Of a stretch of 64,000 nucleotides of DNA, positions 26,140 to 33,386 are shown one piece after another; positions within the stretch are counted from its first letter, which is position 1, and each line of letters begins with the position of its first letter. The notes below the pieces were generated by a model, which worked only from the letters and a program-made list of their open reading frames with translations, did no database searches and was not told where the DNA came from. The stretch spans positions 1 to 64,000 of the forward strand of contig UQVY01000007.1 in NCBI GenBank assembly GCA_900544545.1. The letters are read 5' to 3'. A program made the translations under genes and the position numbers. Origin of the DNA: an uncultured Eubacteriales bacterium (GTDB lineage: Bacteria > Bacillota > Clostridia > Christensenellales > CAG-314).

Positions 26140-27304
26140 TTTGTGCGTCGATATAGGTTATAAGAGTATCAATCATTACGGCGAACAACTTTGCGGAGAT
26201 CACGTGGACGTCGTTGAGCAGGGCGAAAATTCTTCGGTCATCGTACTTGCCGACGGACTGGGAAGCGGAGTCAAGGCGAGCATTCTTTCCACGCTTACTT
26301 CCAAGATAATATCAACTATGATGGCTGAGGGTTTATCGATAGAGGACTGCGTGGAAACGATAGCCGCGACTTTGCCGGTCTGCGCGGTAAGAGGGGTCGC
26401 CTATTCGACCTTTACCATTATCCATATCGTCAACAACGAAACCGCCGAGATTATCGAATTCGACAATCCTCAGGTGATAGCCCTTCGTAACGGCGAGAGA
26501 TACGACTGTCGGAGGACGGAACTGAGCATAGGCGGGAAGAAGGTCTATAAGTCGTCGGTTCATCTGCGCGACGGGGACGTATTTATCGCTATGAGCGACG
26601 GCTGTCCGCACGCGGGGTTGGGCGTTCAGTATAATTTCGGCTGGAAGCGCGACGATATCATAAGTTATATGGCTCCGTTGGTTTTCGCGGGTTATTCGGC
26701 GAAAACGCTTGCCACCATTCTTATCGACGAGTGCAACAGGCTTTACGGAAGCAAGCCGGGCGACGACGCTACGGCGTGCGTAGTCAAGGTCAGGAAGCGC
26801 GAGCCGATGAATATTCTTTTCGGACCTCCGGCAAACCGCGACGATGAAAACAGAATGATGTCGCTTTTCTTTTCCAAGGAAGGCAAGCATATCATCTGCG
26901 GAGGAACTACATCTTCGATAGCCGCGCGATATCTCGGGAAGCCGGTAAAGGCAAGTCTGAAGTTCGCAAGGAGCGACGTTCCGCCCATCGCAGAGATAGA
27001 AGGCGTCGATCTTGTAACGGAGGGCGTAATAACGGTAAACAAAGTGGTCGAATATGCAAAAGACGCACTCGGCAGCAACGAGCTTTACGAGAAGTGGAGT
27101 TACGGACAGGACGGCGCGTCGCTTATCTGCAGGATGCTTTTCGAAGAGGCGACCGACATCAATTTCTACGTCGGACGCGCAATCAATCCCGCGCATCAGA
27201 ACCCGGATTTGCCGATTAACTTCAACATAAAAATGAATTTGGTCGAAGAACTGTCCAAGTGTCTCAAGCAGATGGGCAAGAGAATAAAAGTCAGTTATTT
27301 TTAA
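26132..27304 (+). CDS. PP2C/SpoIIE-type serine phosphatase paired with HydS
   Basis: 390 aa. PP2C-like metal-dependent phosphatase: ADGLGSG and the later SDGCPHAG and GDDATACVV blocks carry the metal-binding aspartates. The last ~150 residues (from FGPPANRDDENR) form a second, unassigned domain. It has no membrane segment. Overlap with the sensory hydrogenase implies it is the output of that sensor, as in group C3 [FeFe]-hydrogenase loci, dephosphorylating an unknown protein such as an anti-anti-sigma factor. No cognate kinase is present in the window. Confidence 0.85.
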   Translation: MNDLCVDIGYKSINHYGEQLCGDHVDVVEQGENSSVIVLADGLGSGVKASILSTLTSKIISTMMAEGLSIEDCVETIAATLPVCAVRGVAYSTFTIIHIVNNETAEIIEFDNPQVIALRNGERYDCRRTELSIGGKKVYKSSVHLRDGDVFIAMSDGCPHAGLGVQYNFGWKRDDIISYMAPLVFAGYSAKTLATILIDECNRLYGSKPGDDATACVVKVRKREPMNILFGPPANRDDENRMMSLFFSKEGKHIICGGTTSSIAARYLGKPVKASLKFARSDVPPIAEIEGVDLVTEGVITVNKVVEYAKDALGSNELYEKWSYGQDGASLICRMLFEEATDINFYVGRAINPAHQNPDLPINFNIKMNLVEELSKCLKQMGKRIKVSYF

Positions 27305-27313
27305 GGAATTATT

Positions 27314-28738
27314 ATGAGAAAGTTTGACACAAAAGTACAGGACCTTAAATACAGGGTTCTGCGTGAAGTAGCCCGCGCGGCGTGGGCGGACAAGCTCCCC
27401 GAAGCGGCATTCGATATCCCCAAGCAGATCGTTCCCGGAAAGATTCCGACGATGCGCTGCTGCGTATACAAAGAACGCGCGATTCTTGCCGAAAGGGTTA
27501 AGATCGCGATGGGCGGAAGCACCGACAATCCCAACGTTATCGAAGTAATCGACATTGCGTGCGACGAATGCCCTATGGGCGGTTACGAAGTTACGAACGC
27601 CTGCCGCGGCTGTCTTGCTCACCGCTGCGAGGACGCGTGTAAATTCGGTGCGATCACCACGGATAAAAACCACGTTGCCCATATCGACAAAACCAAATGT
27701 AAAGAATGCGGTTCCTGTGCGAAGGTCTGTCCGTACAGCGCGATTCACAACTACAAGCGTCCCTGCGAAACCGCCTGCAAGGTCAAAGCCATATCTATGG
27801 GCGAAGAAAAGCAGGCTTGTATCGACAACAACAAATGTATCGCCTGCGGAGCCTGCGTATATCAGTGTCCCTTCGGAGCGATTACCGACAAGTCTTTTAT
27901 TCTCGACGCAATCGATTTGATCAAGAAGAGCGAAAACAACACAAAGTATAAGGTATACGCCGTTGTCGCGCCCTCGATTTCCAGTCAGTTCAACTACGCC
28001 AAGCTCGGTCAGGTCATAACCGGTCTTAAGGAGTTGGGCTTCCATACGGTCATCGAAGCGGCTCTCGGCGCGGATATAGTAGCCCTCTCCGAATCGAGAG
28101 AATTAGTTGAAAAGGGCTTTATAACAAGCTCCTGCTGTCCGGCGTTCGTCGCCTTTATCGAAAAACACTATCCCGACCTCAGACCTCTCGTTTCTCATAA
28201 TCCTTCGCCGATGACGGCTATGGCAAAATACATAAAGGAACACGAGGACGACGCTAAGATCGTATTCATAGGGCCTTGTACGTCCAAGAAGCTCGAAGCT
28301 CAGAGAGAGGAAGTCAAGCCGTGGGTAGACGCGGTATTGACCTTTGAAGAGCTTCAGGCGCTTTTCGACAGCAAGGACGTGGACATCACTACTCTTCCCG
28401 AGGGCGTACTCGACAACGCTTCCTACTACGGCAGGATTTTCGCCCGAATCGGCGGACTTTCCGACGCAGTCGTCGAGGCTCTCAAGGAGCAGAACATCGA
28501 TTTCCCCGTAAAATCCGAGGTCTGCGACGGTATCGAAGCCTGCAAGATCGCGCTTCTGAAAAAGAGCAAGAATCTTCTTCAGGCGAATTTCATCGAAGGA
28601 ATGGCTTGCGTGGGCGGCTGCATAAACGGAGCCGGCTGTCTGACTCACGGCGAAAAGAACAAAGCCGAGGTCGATAAATACGGAAGAGAAGCCTTCGAAA
28701 AGACGATAACCGACGCCGTTTCGATTCTCGAAAAGTAA
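27314..28738 (+). CDS. monomeric [FeFe]-hydrogenase (group B type)
   Basis: 474 aa. Cys-rich N-terminal clusters (ACDECP, NACRGC..HRCEDAC, then two ferredoxin-type [4Fe-4S] sets around 129-139 and 175-185) precede the H-cluster domain: L1 TSSCCPAF (Cys274/275), L2 GPCTSKK (Cys322), L3 GMACVGGCINGAGC (Cys432/436). All H-cluster ligands are present, so it should be catalytic, making or consuming H2 with ferredoxin. It is the last gene before a terminator in the rex operon, 9 bases after the phosphatase. Group assignment is from architecture. Confidence 0.92.
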   Translation: MRKFDTKVQDLKYRVLREVARAAWADKLPEAAFDIPKQIVPGKIPTMRCCVYKERAILAERVKIAMGGSTDNPNVIEVIDIACDECPMGGYEVTNACRGCLAHRCEDACKFGAITTDKNHVAHIDKTKCKECGSCAKVCPYSAIHNYKRPCETACKVKAISMGEEKQACIDNNKCIACGACVYQCPFGAITDKSFILDAIDLIKKSENNTKYKVYAVVAPSISSQFNYAKLGQVITGLKELGFHTVIEAALGADIVALSESRELVEKGFITSSCCPAFVAFIEKHYPDLRPLVSHNPSPMTAMAKYIKEHEDDAKIVFIGPCTSKKLEAQREEVKPWVDAVLTFEELQALFDSKDVDITTLPEGVLDNASYYGRIFARIGGLSDAVVEALKEQNIDFPVKSEVCDGIEACKIALLKKSKNLLQANFIEGMACVGGCINGAGCLTHGEKNKAEVDKYGREAFEKTITDAVSILEK

Positions 28739-28769
28739 AACTCCGACTCCCTCAATTATACCGAAGATT

Positions 28770-28798
28770 CCCGCATTCGAAAGAGTGCGGGTTTTTTT
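28770..28798 (+). terminator. terminator of the hydrogenase operon
   Basis: CCCGCA / TGCGGG stem (28770-28775 and 28786-28791), followed by seven T residues. Confidence 0.85.
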
Positions 28799-28882
28799 GA
28801 AAAACCGACCATAATAAAAGGAGAAAATCTGAAACGCTCCCATCGATTTAACAAGAATAATTCCTATTACTGCAATTCGTCA

Positions 28883-28917
28883 AAGGAAGTTGCGGAAAGC
28901 AATTTATAAACTTCCTT
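28883..28917 (+). promoter_or_regulatory. palindromic operator overlapping the -35
   Basis: Perfect 9-bp inverted repeat AAGGAAGTT (28883-28891) and AACTTCCTT (28909-28917) with 17 bases between. The right arm runs into the -35 box, so a bound regulator could block or recruit RNA polymerase. Confidence 0.6.
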
Positions 28918-28944
28918 GACAAGGCGGGATTTCCGTGTTATAAT
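28916..28944 (+). promoter_or_regulatory. consensus promoter of the TM1266-like gene
   Basis: TTGACA (28916-28921), 17 bp, TATAAT (28939-28944): a perfect sigma-A consensus, likely start of the downstream gene block. Confidence 0.88.
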
Positions 28945-28973
28945 GAGAGCGTAAAAGGTCGGAGGTTTGAGAA

Positions 28974-29231
28974 ATGGAAAACAGAGTCGCCGTTATAAGC
29001 ATTATAGTAGAAAAGAATGAGAACACGGACGCTCTTAACGAGCTTCTTCACGAATACGGGGATTACATTCTCGGAAGAATGGGTATTCCGTACAGAAAGC
29101 GCGATATCAACATAATCAGTATCGCTCTCGACGCTCCTCAGGACGTTATCAATTCCCTTGCGGGTAAAATCGGCCGTATCGACGGAATAACGGCAAAGAC
29201 CGCTTATTCGGGCGGAGTTTACTGCGAATAA
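28974..29231 (+). CDS. TM1266-type iron-only hydrogenase system regulator
   Basis: 85 aa, one ACT/NikR-C-like domain of the TM1266 family, which is found beside [FeFe]-hydrogenase maturation genes and annotated as a putative system regulator. Conserved blocks are VAVISIIVE, LGRMGIPYRKRDINIISI and GRIDGITAKTAYSGG. There is no DNA-binding domain, so it would act as a ligand sensor or need a partner. The same domain recurs as the C-terminal part of the ABC ATPase two genes downstream. It has a consensus promoter, SD GGAGG, and a structured gap with terminator after it. Confidence 0.9.
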   Translation: MENRVAVISIIVEKNENTDALNELLHEYGDYILGRMGIPYRKRDINIISIALDAPQDVINSLAGKIGRIDGITAKTAYSGGVYCE

Positions 29232-29237
29232 GTCATA

Positions 29238-29350
29238 AAGGAAAATAGAAATCCTTACCCTGACGCCGAAATCACGATTAAGGCGAAAGATAGGACCTGT
29301 GTACGCTTTTTGCGAGCCGCGCGCCTTATCTTCGGGTGTGCGGTTTTTTG
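29238..29350 (+). promoter_or_regulatory. structured leader with terminator before the ABC transporter; possible riboswitch or attenuator
   Basis: Between the TM1266 gene and the permease lie hairpins AAGGA/TCCTT (29238-29256) and CGCC/GGCG (29264-29285), then a strong intrinsic terminator, stem CCGCGCGCC / GGTGTGCGG (29317-29343) plus six T residues, ending 14 bases before the permease ATG. I see no other promoter for the transporter block, so transcription probably reads through conditionally. It matches no riboswitch class that I recognise. Confidence 0.5.
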
Positions 29351-29363
29351 ATGCGGAGAAGAG

Positions 29364-30362
29364 ATGAAGAAGGAATTTCTCGGAAAAACGAATATAGCCT
29401 TTATTGCGGGAATGGTGATACTTCCCGTTTTGAGCGCGCTTATCTGTCTTTGTATAGGTCGTTACTCGATTTCGCCTGCGGAAATGCTCGACTGGCTTTT
29501 CGGCGGAAGCGTCGGAGCGACCAAGGCTTCGGTGCTTATGCAGAGAGTTCCGAGGATACTTACCGCCGTTCTCGTGGGAGCCGGTCTTTCGGCTGCGGGC
29601 TGCGTGCTTCAGAGTGCTTTCTCCAATCCTCTTGCGACTCCGGATACTTTGGGCGTAGCCTCGGGTTCGGGCTTCGGAGCGGCTCTTGCGATTCTGCTGG
29701 GCTTCTCGATGGTCGGAAGTCAGCTTCTCGCCTTCGTATTCGGAATCCTTGCTCTCGGGTTGACCCGGATTTGCGGAAAACGCTCGGGCGGACGCGCGAC
29801 GATGATTCTCGCCGGAGTAATGATAGGCTCGCTTTTTTCGTCCCTCGTTTCTCTCGTGAAATACGTTGCCGATACCGAATCCCAGCTTCCAGCGATAACC
29901 TACTGGCTTATGGGAAGTCTGAACGGCTCGGGCTTCAAAACTCTTTCCTTCGGCGCGCCCGCGATAGTCATAGGTCTTGGCTGTCTGTTTTTTATGAGGA
30001 GAAAGCTTAATCTTCTGCCTTTATCCGACGACGAAGCCTCCTCTCTCGGAACGAACGTAAAGAGACTGCGGGCGGTTTCTCTTGCCTGCGCCGCCGCAAT
30101 AACGGCTTCTTCGGTATCTATGTGCGGTCCCGTAGGCTGGGTAGGGCTTCTCGTCCCTCATATCTGCCGGATGCTTTTCGGAAACGATCACAGAAAGCTT
30201 ATTCCTGCCTGCATAAGTTTCGGAGCCGCTTTTCTCGTTATAGTGGATACCTTGGCAAGATCGCTGACGGCTTCGGAGATTCCGATATCCATACTGACCT
30301 CGATAATAGGCGCGCCCTTTTTCGTCTTTATCCTTAAAAAGAAAGGAGGCGTGCAGTTATGA
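29364..30362 (+). CDS. FecCD-family ABC transporter permease
   Basis: 332 aa with about ten hydrophobic segments. Family blocks include RVPRILTAVLVGAGLSAAG near the N-terminus, NPLATPDTLGVASGSGFGA, and the coupling segment CGPVGWVGLLVPHICRMLFG. BtuC/FhuB/FecCD permeases import metal chelates such as siderophores, heme, cobalamin or molybdate. It overlaps the ATPase gene by 4 bases (ATGA). The substrate-binding partner is probably the lipoprotein encoded about 6 kb downstream. Its start lies 14 bases after an intrinsic terminator. Confidence 0.92.
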   Translation: MKKEFLGKTNIAFIAGMVILPVLSALICLCIGRYSISPAEMLDWLFGGSVGATKASVLMQRVPRILTAVLVGAGLSAAGCVLQSAFSNPLATPDTLGVASGSGFGAALAILLGFSMVGSQLLAFVFGILALGLTRICGKRSGGRATMILAGVMIGSLFSSLVSLVKYVADTESQLPAITYWLMGSLNGSGFKTLSFGAPAIVIGLGCLFFMRRKLNLLPLSDDEASSLGTNVKRLRAVSLACAAAITASSVSMCGPVGWVGLLVPHICRMLFGNDHRKLIPACISFGAAFLVIVDTLARSLTASEIPISILTSIIGAPFFVFILKKKGGVQL

Positions 30363-31417
30363 AGTTCGAGGTAAGGAACGGTATTTTCCGTTATAAAAAA
30401 GAGGAGCGGGAGATTCTCCGCGGCGTGGATTTTTCTGTCGGCAGCGGAGAGGTCGTCGCCGTTCTCGGTCCTAACGGAGCGGGTAAAACCACACTTTTAA
30501 GGTGCGCTCTGGGTTTTCTGAAATTCACGGACGGTTATTCCGAGCTTGACGGGAAAAGAATCTGCGACTACAAGCCCAAGGAGCTTTGGAAGAAGGTGGC
30601 TTACGTTCCGCAGGCGAGGAATTCCGTTTCTCCCTATACGGTTGAGGAAACTCTTCTTCTCGGAAGGAACAGTTACGGGGATTTTTTCGGAAAGATGACC
30701 GATAAGGATTACGAGGCGGTCGAGGGCGTAATCGAAAAGCTCGGGCTGGACGGAATAAGGAAGAAAAACTGTCGGGAAATAAGCGGCGGCGAGCTTCAGA
30801 TGGTGCTTATCGGCCGCGCTCTTGCGGCTGAACCCGAGCTGCTCGTTCTCGACGAACCCGAATCCAATCTCGATTTTCGTAATCAGCTTCTCGTTCTGGA
30901 TACGATAAGCACTCTTGCGGAGGAAGGCGCGGGAATAATTATGAACACCCACTATCCCGCACACGCTCTTCGGAGAGCGGATAAGGCTCTGCTTCTCGGT
31001 AGGGACGGATTCTCGGAATTCGGAGCTTCGCAGAAGATAATAAATCCGACCACCATAGGAAAATACTTCGGAGTGAACGCCGTTATCGGCGAAATCGAGA
31101 ACGAAAACGGACATTACGCCGACGTAGTGCCTGTCGGAATGGGTTTTTCCGAGGGTACGCCCGACGATTGCGAAACGGTTGCAACCGTGTCGGTGATTCT
31201 TTCGGACAATTCCAAGGCTTCCGAAGTAAACGCCGTAATCCGCGGGATTTCCGGGTTTGTCGTCGGAAGAATGGGAATGCCCGTCCGCGAAAAAGGACTG
31301 AGCGTAATCAATCTCGTGCTCGTAGCGCCCGCCGGGGAAATAAGAGCCTTTATCCGCGAGCTCGGAAGAAAGAAGGGCGTGAGCGTAAAGGCGGTATTCG
31401 ACGGAGGCGGAAAATGA
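30359..31417 (+). CDS. ABC transporter ATPase fused to a TM1266-like regulatory domain
   Basis: 352 aa. Residues 1-240 are a FecE-type ATPase: Walker A GPNGAGKTT (37-45), signature SGGEL (142-146), Walker B LLVLDE (161-166), H-loop THY. Residues ~273-349 match the separate 85-aa TM1266-like protein encoded just upstream: VATVSVILSDN, VVGRMGMPVREKGLSVINLVL and GRKKGVSVKAVFDGG align with its sequence along the full domain. I infer that the domain senses the state of hydrogenase or metal-cofactor assembly and gates import, or tethers the importer to the maturation machinery. It overlaps the permease by 4 bases and hydE by 4 bases. Confidence 0.88.
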   Translation: MKFEVRNGIFRYKKEEREILRGVDFSVGSGEVVAVLGPNGAGKTTLLRCALGFLKFTDGYSELDGKRICDYKPKELWKKVAYVPQARNSVSPYTVEETLLLGRNSYGDFFGKMTDKDYEAVEGVIEKLGLDGIRKKNCREISGGELQMVLIGRALAAEPELLVLDEPESNLDFRNQLLVLDTISTLAEEGAGIIMNTHYPAHALRRADKALLLGRDGFSEFGASQKIINPTTIGKYFGVNAVIGEIENENGHYADVVPVGMGFSEGTPDDCETVATVSVILSDNSKASEVNAVIRGISGFVVGRMGMPVREKGLSVINLVLVAPAGEIRAFIRELGRKKGVSVKAVFDGGGK

Positions 31418-32457
31418 AAAAGGACCTTATTCTTAAACTCGAAGAAACGCATACTCTTTCGCATACGGAATGGCTTGAGCTGCTCGGAGATTTTACCGAC
31501 GAAGAGCGGGATTTTGCCGCCGAAAGAGCGAGGGAGCTTACCGAAAGGAGATTCGGGAGGAGGATATATTTCCGCGGAATAATCGAATTCACCAATTATT
31601 GTCGGAACGACTGTCTTTATTGCGGAATACGCCGCTCCAACGGAAACGCCGTCCGTTATCGGCTTACCGAGGAGGAGATTCTCGAATGCTGCCGCGAGGG
31701 CTACGGACTGGGATACAGAACCTTCGTTCTTCAGGGCGGCGAAGACGCGTATTTTACCGACGAAAGGCTCTGCGGACTTATAAAGCGCATAAAATCCGAT
31801 TATCCCGAATGCGCGGTAACCCTTTCCGTCGGCGAGAGAAGTCGTGAATCCTACGAAGCTCTCTATAAAGCCGGAGCCGACAGGTATCTTCTTCGGCACG
31901 AAACCGCGAATTGCCCTCTCTACGGTAAGCTTCATCCCGCGGAGCTTTCGCTCTCGAACAGAATGAGATGCCTGAGAGATCTGAAGGAAATAGGTTTTCA
32001 GACGGGTGCGGGAATGATGATAGGCGCGCCCTTTTCGACGACGGAAACTCTCGCCGAGGATATGGAATTTCTTGCGGATTTCAAACCGCAGATGGTCGGA
32101 GTCGGTCCGTTTATTCCGCATAAGGACACTCCCTTCCGCGATTATCCGTCGGGAGGCGAAAAACTCACGCTTTTCGTCCTGAGTCTGGTTCGGCTTATGC
32201 TTTCGGACGTACTTCTTCCGGCGACGACGGCTCTGGGAACGGTGGACGGACGCGGCCGCCAACTCGGCGTACTTGCCGGCTGCAACGTCGTTATGCCCAA
32301 TCTTTCTCCTCTTTCGGTGCGGAAGAAATATCTGCTTTACGACGGAAAGACGGGCGTGGATTCGGACGCTGCGGAGGGGCTGAGAATTCTCGGCAAGCAG
32401 ATGGAAGAGATCGGTTACGAGGTATTCGTCGGACGAGGCGATTTTTCCGAAAAGTAG
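31414..32457 (+). CDS. hydE: [FeFe]-hydrogenase H-cluster radical SAM maturase HydE
   Basis: 347 aa. The radical-SAM cluster motif is CRNDCLYC (Cys63, 67, 70), preceded by IIEFTNY as in HydE/BioB-like enzymes, and followed by VLQGGED, HETANCPLYGKLHP and GVGPFIPH blocks typical of HydE. HydE helps build the diiron subcluster of the H-cluster. The ATG at 31414 overlaps the ATPase stop (ATGA); in-frame codons further upstream lie inside the ATPase gene. Its operon position directly after a transporter and before nitrogenase-like genes is unusual. PylB is a relative, but no pyl genes are here. Confidence 0.92.
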   Translation: MKKDLILKLEETHTLSHTEWLELLGDFTDEERDFAAERARELTERRFGRRIYFRGIIEFTNYCRNDCLYCGIRRSNGNAVRYRLTEEEILECCREGYGLGYRTFVLQGGEDAYFTDERLCGLIKRIKSDYPECAVTLSVGERSRESYEALYKAGADRYLLRHETANCPLYGKLHPAELSLSNRMRCLRDLKEIGFQTGAGMMIGAPFSTTETLAEDMEFLADFKPQMVGVGPFIPHKDTPFRDYPSGGEKLTLFVLSLVRLMLSDVLLPATTALGTVDGRGRQLGVLAGCNVVMPNLSPLSVRKKYLLYDGKTGVDSDAAEGLRILGKQMEEIGYEVFVGRGDFSEK

Positions 32458-32621
32458 CCTGAAAAGCTGAGAAAATCAGCCGAAAAAACAAGAAAAACAA
32501 TCGAAAGTAGCTATAAGACAGCCGAAAACAGCGGAATAATTATACAAAAGATAAGAAATTATCCGAAAACAGCGATAAACACAACCTTAAAACAGCGGGA
32601 TTTCCGAGGAGGTAACCGAAA
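32458..32621 (+). other. hydE-nifH-like gap with short repeats
   Basis: 164 bases, adenine-rich on this strand. CCGAAAACAGCG occurs twice (near 32521 and 32561), with a related AAAACAGCGGG near 32590. No terminator or convincing promoter is visible, so cotranscription from hydE is likely. Confidence 0.4.
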
Positions 32622-33386
32622 ATGATAAGAATAGCCGTTTACGGTAAAGGCGGAATAGGAAAATCCACGACCGTTTCCAATCTTTCGGCTGCCATAGCCG
32701 AGCGAGGACTTAAAGTGATGCAGATAGGCTGCGATCCCAAGGCGGATTCCACGGTCAATCTTCTTCACGGCGCGAAGATACGGACGGCTCTCGAGCTTAT
32801 AAGGGAGAAGAAGAACGATTTTTCTCTTGCGGAAATGACGGGTATAGGCTTCAACGGCGTGGTTTGCGCGGAGGCGGGCGGTCCCGTTCCCGGGCAGGGC
32901 TGCGCGGGCAGAGGAATAATAGCCGCTCTCGAAAAGCTCGAAGAAAAGGGCGCGTATGATGTTTATAAACCCGACGTGGTTTTTTACGACGTTCTGGGCG
33001 ACGTGGTTTGCGGAGGTTTCGCGATGCCGATGAGAGCGGGTTACGCGGAGAAGGTCTTTATAATAACCTCGGGCGAAAATATGGCTATCCACGCCGCCGC
33101 CAACATAGCCGTCGCCGTAGATAATTTCAAGGGGCGCGGATACGCTTCGCTCGGCGGTCTTATATTGAACAGAAGGAACGTCCGTAACGAAGAGGAGAAG
33201 GTCGCGGAGCTTGCGGCGGACATAAATTCTTCGGTCGTGGGAAGTCTGTCTTTCAGCGAAACCGTTCAGGCTGCCGACGAAATGAAAAAGACCGTAATAG
33301 AAGCTTTTCCCGAAAGTCCTATGGCTCACGAATATAGAGTTCTTGCCGCGAGTCTTCTGAAGATATGCGGGGTAGAGTTATGCTGA
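32622..33386 (+). CDS. nitrogenase-like reductase (NifH/BchL/CfbC superfamily)
   Basis: 254 aa, a little shorter than NifH. P-loop GKGGIGKST (8-16), CDPKADST switch region, and both [4Fe-4S] bridging ligands: Cys94 in GQGCAGRG and Cys130 in DVVCGGF. Arg97 matches the NifH ADP-ribosylation site. It should dimerise, bind MgATP and deliver electrons to the complex encoded by the next two genes. SD GAGGAGG. It overlaps the D-like gene by 7 bases. It is flanked by hydE and hydF rather than nifENB, which argues against N2 fixation. Confidence 0.92.
   Translation: MIRIAVYGKGGIGKSTTVSNLSAAIAERGLKVMQIGCDPKADSTVNLLHGAKIRTALELIREKKNDFSLAEMTGIGFNGVVCAEAGGPVPGQGCAGRGIIAALEKLEEKGAYDVYKPDVVFYDVLGDVVCGGFAMPMRAGYAEKVFIITSGENMAIHAAANIAVAVDNFKGRGYASLGGLILNRRNVRNEEEKVAELAADINSSVVGSLSFSETVQAADEMKKTVIEAFPESPMAHEYRVLAASLLKICGVELC

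Noticed and set aside
31168..31413. Long N-terminal extension of HydE
   Set aside because: It lies inside the ABC ATPase gene; the ATG at 31414 overlaps that stop codon and begins the known family N-terminus.
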